A stretch of DNA of 64,000 nt from Dryococelus australis (taxonomy: Eukaryota; Arthropoda; Insecta; Phasmatodea; Phasmatidae). Of the stretch, positions 58,738 through 64,000 are shown in pieces. The DNA lies in assembly GCA_029891345.1 (NCBI GenBank), contig CM057002.1, positions 18,040,295 through 18,104,294 on the forward strand. The letters run 5' to 3'. The stretch's first letter is position 1, and each line of letters begins with the position of its first letter. Under the pieces are notes generated by a model, which was not told the DNA's origin, did not search any database, and saw only the letters and a program-made list of their open reading frames with translations. A program made the position numbers and the translations under genes.

Positions 58738-59340
58738 TTTCCTTCACTGCACACACGGAAAAAAGGGCCACTCTCAGTCATTGAACATGAGGGGGGGAAA
58801 AAGGGCTACTCCCAGTCATTACCTGCAAGGGGAAAAAAGGCCTACTCCCAGTCATTGCCCGTGAGGGGGGGAAAAAAGCCACACACTGTCATTGCCCGTA
58901 AGGGGGAAAAAAGGGCTACTCACATTCCTTAACTGCCCACAGTGAAAAAATAAGGCCAATCACTTTCCTTCAGTGCTCACAGGGAAAAAAGGCCACTTGC
59001 TTTCCTTCACTGCCAATGGGGAAAAAGGAAGAGAGGCTTACTTTCACTGCACACTGTGAAAAAAGGCACTCGTACTTTCCTTTAATGCCCGATGGAAAAA
59101 GGGCCACACACACTCCTTCAAAGCCTGAGGAAAAGTGGGCAATACACTTTCCTTCAATACTCTAGGCAAAAAGGGCGACTCACTTTCTTTAACTACCCAG
59201 GAAAAAAAAGGTGACTCTCTTTCACTGCCCAGGAAAAAAGGGTGACCCCCATACCACTGTCCAGGAAAAAATGGTCACCCCATATCAATTCCCAGGGAAA
59301 AATGGTGATTCCATCTTCCACTGCCCAGGGAAAAACATAG
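58738..59340. repeat. Minisatellite, about 16-17 degenerate units of 31-40 bp
   Basis: Each unit has an A5-A7 block with GGG or similar, then a CACTY-like word, then a TTCCTTCACTGC-like or AGTCATTGCCCG-like word (A blocks start near 58758, 58798, 58833, 58872, 58907, 58944, 58982 and so on to 59328). Unit length shrinks from 35-40 to about 31 towards the right, and two subfamilies are visible (AGTCATTGCC at the left, CTTTCCTTCA later). An 80-codon frame through the left part shows the repeat as GKKxYSQSLPxR but starts and ends without other support. Confidence 0.88.
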
Positions 59341-59888
59341 AGACGAGTCTAAGTTTGAAAACTAGAGTCGCGCCTAGCCAAGTTTGAAATTCAAGCTAAC
59401 ATTACAGCCTCACCAAGTCTCAGCTCGTTACCCATGTTTATTTATTTGCATTCTTCACTTTCGTGCTGCCACTGTTATACCACACACCTTGAGGGGGAAA
59501 AATATTCTAAATTGCATTTGTTTAAATTTTAATCCAATGATAAACATGAAGTATGAAGGTAATGTAACATTGTAGTTACAATTGTGTGCTTTGCAATTCT
59601 GCTAATCACAAAAACTTTTAATACATATCTTGCAAGTTATCGCATTCCAAGTGCTCGTGGTTTGTGGTCATGGTTACGCAGTCAAAATTTCCAGCGTAAA
59701 AATTGTACTCACAAATCAAGTAAGTACTACTGCCATTACAGTTGTGCTCTATTTTACAACACAAATTACCATTGTAGAACTTATTGTTTTCCCGTATGTG
59801 TAGCATTCGACTTTCCAAGTTGTGAACAGTAAATGCACATTTTAAAGCATCTTAAGTGCAATTAACAATCATGATTTTTATATGTAAC
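59341..59888. other. Unassigned sequence
   Basis: Nothing recognised. Confidence 0.6.
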
Positions 59889-60110
59889 TAGCTGGTCCCG
59901 GCAAACGTTGTTCCGCCTCTTTCACTTCTATTTTGCATTCTCCATAAATATAGAAGTTAGACTCCAGCGCCACCTATCGGAATGAAACATAACTAAAAAC
60001 CTTACCACCTCGACATATGGTGTGAATATGGTCTCAATTGGTCCAGTGGTTTGTATGATGATGCAGTTTAGTCACGCACAAAGGATTTTATATATATATA
60101 AAGATAAGAT
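59889..60110 (+). mobile_element. Non-LTR retrotransposon 3'-end-like fragment
   Basis: Begins CTAGCTGGTCCCGGCAAACG and continues through CGCCACCTATCGG, TCAATTGGTCCAGTGGTTTG to a tail ATTTTATATATATATAAAGA. A sequence of this kind is widespread as the 3' end of arthropod LINEs (RTE- or L2-like). The exact family cannot be decided by eye. Confidence 0.55.
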
Positions 60111-60158
60111 TCCAGTGTCATGGATTGTGTTTCAAAGCACTGATCATATATAATACTA

Positions 60159-60543
60159 CCATATTTTGGCGTGTATAGGCCGCACTAGAAGTTTGATGAA
60201 AAATTAGGAATAATTAATATTACATGTATAAGCTGCACTGAATTTTTGTATTCGTGTAAATATTGTTAAGTCACTATTCCATACAAACATAATAAATTCC
60301 GACTGAAGTTTCTCCTATAAAACATTTGTGACAGAAAATTTGTACTAATAATTGCATTTTTTCTCCCCTCCTCCATTCCCTTCCCTTTCTTCCTTCCAAC
60401 TTCCTTCAAAACTAAGTTAAAACATTAAAATGTAGTCTGTTGACAAATTTCTAAACTTGCCAATATCTCGTATATAAGCTGAACCCCACTATTTGTAGTC
60501 ATTTTTTTGGTAATAATGTGCAGCCTATACACACAGACATACT
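60159..60543. mobile_element. TA-flanked MITE, CCGTATTT family, copy 2 (internally deleted)
   Basis: CCATATTTTGGCGTGTATAG at the left, and at the right, as reverse complement, CAGTATGTCTGTGTGTATAG. The interior TAAGCTGCACTGAATTTTTG and GTGTAAATATTGTTAAGTCA closely match 31.43-31.48 kb. It is 385 bp long against 726 bp for copy 1. Confidence 0.78.
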
Positions 60544-61024
60544 GTATTTTCAAAAAAGGTATACTATTTTTACTGCCGAAATAAGGCATTATAACTTAAT
60601 ATGTCACTATATTTATTACTAATTGGGATTCACTTACTCTTAAAGCAATAATCGTACTGGTAGATTTTGTTAACAAAATAGTAATGCAAACAAATTTTGT
60701 ACAAGATGTATTTTGAATCAAATTTGGTTTTTGGTTCTAGTAAACCATAACACAAAACTGCCTAATCATTTTCATATTTGTTTTCACCTGGAGGCTACAC
60801 ATTAGTTTAACCTATACGATATACACAGAAATGCATGTGAAATAACATGGGTACATATTTTTGGTAGCTAAAATGTGACAGGATATATATGGTAAAGTGG
60901 AAACGAACAACTTTACAAATTTAATATGTAAATAATATCACCTCTTAAATCTATGAAAACTGGAGTTGAAGTTCAGTGGCTGGCAATGAAGATGAAGCCA
61001 ATTGGCCAAATGTATCATTCACTT

Positions 61025-61769
61025 ATTTAGTCAACATTGACTCAGACATGATTATTACTGAAGAACAGTCGGTTGAAGATTTTGTAAGTTCCCATGTCAT
61101 GGAAAGTCAAGACCAAAAAAGATGACAAAGCTTGTGAAGAAGAGGGGAAAAGGTTGTACGCCCACCAAGCACGAGGCATCACAAGTTGTATAAACTGTGA
61201 GGACCTACTGCTCGGGATTCAAATGTGAGGACAGTATTTTCAATCAAGTGAATGTCCTTAACAAAAAAAATGGAACATGTTAGCAGTCAGCAGCTGAAGC
61301 AGATGAAAATCTCTCACTTCTTTTCAAGTGTGAACTGTTGTAATGCATTAGTAAATAACCATTCTAAATTTGTATTGCCTTGATTCTTATTTTTATGTCC
61401 TTTATTATGAAAATTCCAAATGTGACCACCAAAGTTTTTAAGAAAGTTCTAGGCAAAGTTTGTAAGTATGCCAATATTTGTCAGTTTATTTGTTCTATCT
61501 TCAATACTTGCCAATGTTACATACTTTTTCTTGCTACACATATTCAATTTGTAAACGTACTGTATTATATTTTAGTAGAGCTTTCCATGTTCGGCAATTT
61601 TTTTTGTAAAAAGATGTTTGTATAGTGTTAATGGTATGTCAATGTTGATTTATTACAACTTCATTCAATTTGAAACATTATACCGCATTTCAAAACATTT
61701 TACACTTTCCCGCTTTTTACATAATTTATGCTGGATCCCTTGAATGGCATAAGAAACGGGGTTCTGCTG
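61025..61769 (+). mobile_element. Tigger/pogo-type DNA transposon remnant (transposase C-terminus and right TIR)
   Basis: Broken frames read LVNIDSDMIITEEQSVEDFV, then PTKHEASQVV, a stop, TVRTYCSGFKCEDSIFNQVN and, shifted, SSQQLKQMKISHFFSSVNC. The pattern of EA..ALxTLRxY...F..V..L...LKQ.KISxFF is the C-terminal region of Tigger-like DDE transposases. Downstream the sequence ends in AACGGGGTTCTGCTG followed by TA (61770-61771), a Tigger-style right terminus. The catalytic DDE core is missing. Confidence 0.65.
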
Positions 61770-61771
61770 TA

Positions 61772-64000
61772 TAAGTTGAGCAAATTCCAAGTCATTTCAT
61801 TGAAACCTATAAAAGTAACCAATCATAATATTCAAGATGTCACAGACTAGTATAAACAAATACTGTATATAGTAAGCACGTTCATCAATACATAGACTAC
61901 CACTGTTGTATATTCTTATACTGTTCATTTATAAAGAATCAAGTAACAAATAACACCGAGTACTTTAACAACTGCCTTTTTTCAAAACTGGAAAGAAAAG
62001 TACTTTAATGGGTTACACATATGAATTAAATTTGATCAGTAAACCACATCTCATGACAAAAGGCCACACACTAATGTGCAAAATATTTCCAGTCCAAAGC
62101 CCAAGTACAGAAAACATGAGCAGGTCATTAATTTTTTTAAATACAAAACAACTCAATTACGTAGTTTGTTAATGTCTATTTAATTTACATTCCACCACCA
62201 GTAATCAAAAAATATAAAAGCTGAGTTTTAATAAATACAAATCACAGTTTCTAAACACATGAACACACATGTTTTAAGTGTAAAAAAGAAAAAATGTTAG
62301 GAAACACCACAGACAGTAAAATTATTCTCTACATATGCTGCAATGACTGTTAAACTACTAGAAAAACCTTTCGTATCCAAGATTCCAACACGGCTAGGTA
62401 GTATAATTATTTTAAATATTGGTTTGCCTTTACATCCTACTCCATGCATTTTTAATGTTACAAAATTGATAAACTAACATATTTCTGCAAGTGTCAACAC
62501 TACACGCCTGGTAATAGTATTGACATGTTGCTGGAATTTATAGCAGTGTACCAAGGGGTCGGTTCAAATATTTTTGAAGTTTCTTTTCTAAGGTATTAGA
62601 TTATTTGGCTTGATAACAACTTATTCGACCTTATGCGTTTGAGGTATGCTTCCCTTACACTGCTATCAATGCAGTCTCCATTCCTTGACGATTTCGTAAA
62701 TGCTTTTTGGAATTGTGTGTACCATCTGCTAGGGGGAACTGTCTTGGTATTTTCAACTTGACACCGGAGTCAAGCTCAAGGAAGTTATGGATAATGGGAA
62801 GCATAGGTTACATTCTGTCACATTATGAACTGCCAGTTATTTGTGTGTGGGTGTGTACGTGGCTATGGTGGAGGAATCAGGATTTTGCTTCTTTAATACC
62901 GACTTTCTCCTCAGAATTGTTAACACTTCAAGGAATACAACAGATTCAGGATGTGTCCTGCTAAAAATTTGTAATTGGCAAATCTACTGACATAGCAAAA
63001 TGCACAACCTGAACTGCCTAACTTTTTATTAGTAACAAGACTCTACAACATTATTGGAACCCACTGTGAAGACAGGGTTTAGTCTATGGCCACACATCCA
63101 CACGTCACCAGCCAAGCTTTTCATAAAGTTTTTTCTCCTTAGCTCTATGACACAAATGTTTCTAACTCACATATAAAAACTGATCTTAAGTCAGCTGCTA
63201 ATCATCATGAACTTGTTTCATAAATAACTAATTGTACATATTTTTCCATGTTTGATGCAGAATCTTACGTAGTGTTTGAGAAACACTTGAAAATTGTAAA
63301 AATAACAAAATATACAAAATAAATTATGAGAGTTGACTATTAAACACAAGTTAATTAAGTAAGATGTATCTAAGCGAAGTTCTTAAACACCACACAAACA
63401 CAGCCACAAGGAGAGATGTCCATCATAAAGGTACTTGATTTACTTTGCAAATAAATGAGAGAAAACATAGCTTGAAAGGCAACAATCAATCAATGTATCA
63501 CCAAATGCTAAAGGTTGCAACTTGGGTCAGTTTAGTTTGTAAACACCAGTCACAAAACAACACACAGACAATACTTAAGTGACTGGCATTTTAACACACA
63601 CAAAATAATATTCACTATACAGTGCAATATTAGGCACTATAGCCTAGTCCACATAAGAATTCCTTTTTTTTTTTTTTTTTTTTTTAACAGATCATGTAGA
63701 AGTAGTTATCTGTAAACTGTCACGTAACTCGTATAAATGCCATTTCTTTTTTTCTGCAACTATGTATCATCACGTGCACGCCACGTGCCCTACAAGTGAT
63801 ACAACCCTGAATGGGAGCTACCCAAGTCTGCATTCTGCCCCCTATAATACAGTGGATGCCTGGGCACCCAAAGAAAGAATATATAAAATCGTCCCTGCCT
63901 TAAAAACCCAGTGAGAAGGGAAAATACCTGTAAACCCCGCCAGCGAAGCTGCACCTAGGTTAGCGCAGCCAATACCACCCGCAAAACAGTAAGATCGGCT
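61772..64000. other. Unassigned AT-rich sequence to the window edge
   Basis: No exon of the tou-like gene and no repeat was recognised. A T run of about 22 is at 63664-63685. A GC-richer patch starts near 63770. The upstream BAZ2 exons may lie beyond this edge. Confidence 0.6.

Noticed and set aside
58738-59340. CRISPR-like array of short repeats
   Set aside because: Units are contiguous and degenerate with no unique spacers, and the genome is an animal's. It is a minisatellite.

Overview
This is a stretch of animal nuclear genome, almost certainly from an arthropod and most likely an insect with a large, repeat-rich genome. It is AT-rich, its coding exons are short and separated by introns of up to about 20 kb, and the repeats are typical of arthropods: BEL/Pao and other LTR retrotransposons, a Penelope-like element, hAT-like and TA-flanked DNA transposons, and a tRNA-derived SINE. 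I see no bacterial genes, operons or CRISPR array.

The only host gene I can support lies on the minus strand from 52,908 down to 10,286. Nine exons join with consistent splice phases (54+199+123+258+310+205+1247+203+137 = 2,736 nt, exactly 912 codons). They encode the central part of a BAZ2-type chromatin protein (BAZ2A/BAZ2B of vertebrates, toutatis of Drosophila): a charged coiled coil, the DDT domain, the WHIM/WSD helices and an acidic linker. The expected N-terminal methyl-CpG-binding (TAM/MBD) exons would lie above 52.9 kb and the C-terminal PHD and bromodomain exons below 10.3 kb. I could not find either in the window, so the gene is cut by both edges.

Layout: 0-10 kb (downstream of the last exon seen) holds a nearly complete 1.75-kb hAT-like non-autonomous element with 8-bp target duplications and a nested MITE, a dispersed repeat, and a minus-strand LTR-retrotransposon 5' region. 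10.3-21.4 kb holds eight of the nine... more exactly seven exons (WSD back to the start of DDT), with a GC-rich transposon-like block at 15.2-17.2 kb and a SINE close to a splice donor. The 11.3-kb intron at 21.4-32.7 kb carries a broken BEL/Pao pol. The coiled-coil exon is at 32.7 kb. The 19.9-kb intron at 32.9-52.9 kb is a pile of nested elements: a repeat shared with 3 kb, a Penelope-like RT plus GIY-YIG pseudogene, LTR gag/protease debris, microsatellites, a second copy of the LTR 5' region, a SINE with perfect 9-bp duplications, and a Penelope-type end split by a 2-kb insertion. 53-64 kb (upstream of the first exon seen) holds a second, inverted hAT copy flanked by two inverted MITEs, a 0.6-kb minisatellite, a LINE-like 3' end and a Tigger/pogo transposase remnant.

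No clearly new biological system emerged. The most useful leads are the family structures rebuilt from multiple copies inside this one window, and a conserved ribozyme-like hairpin motif at the Penelope-type ends.
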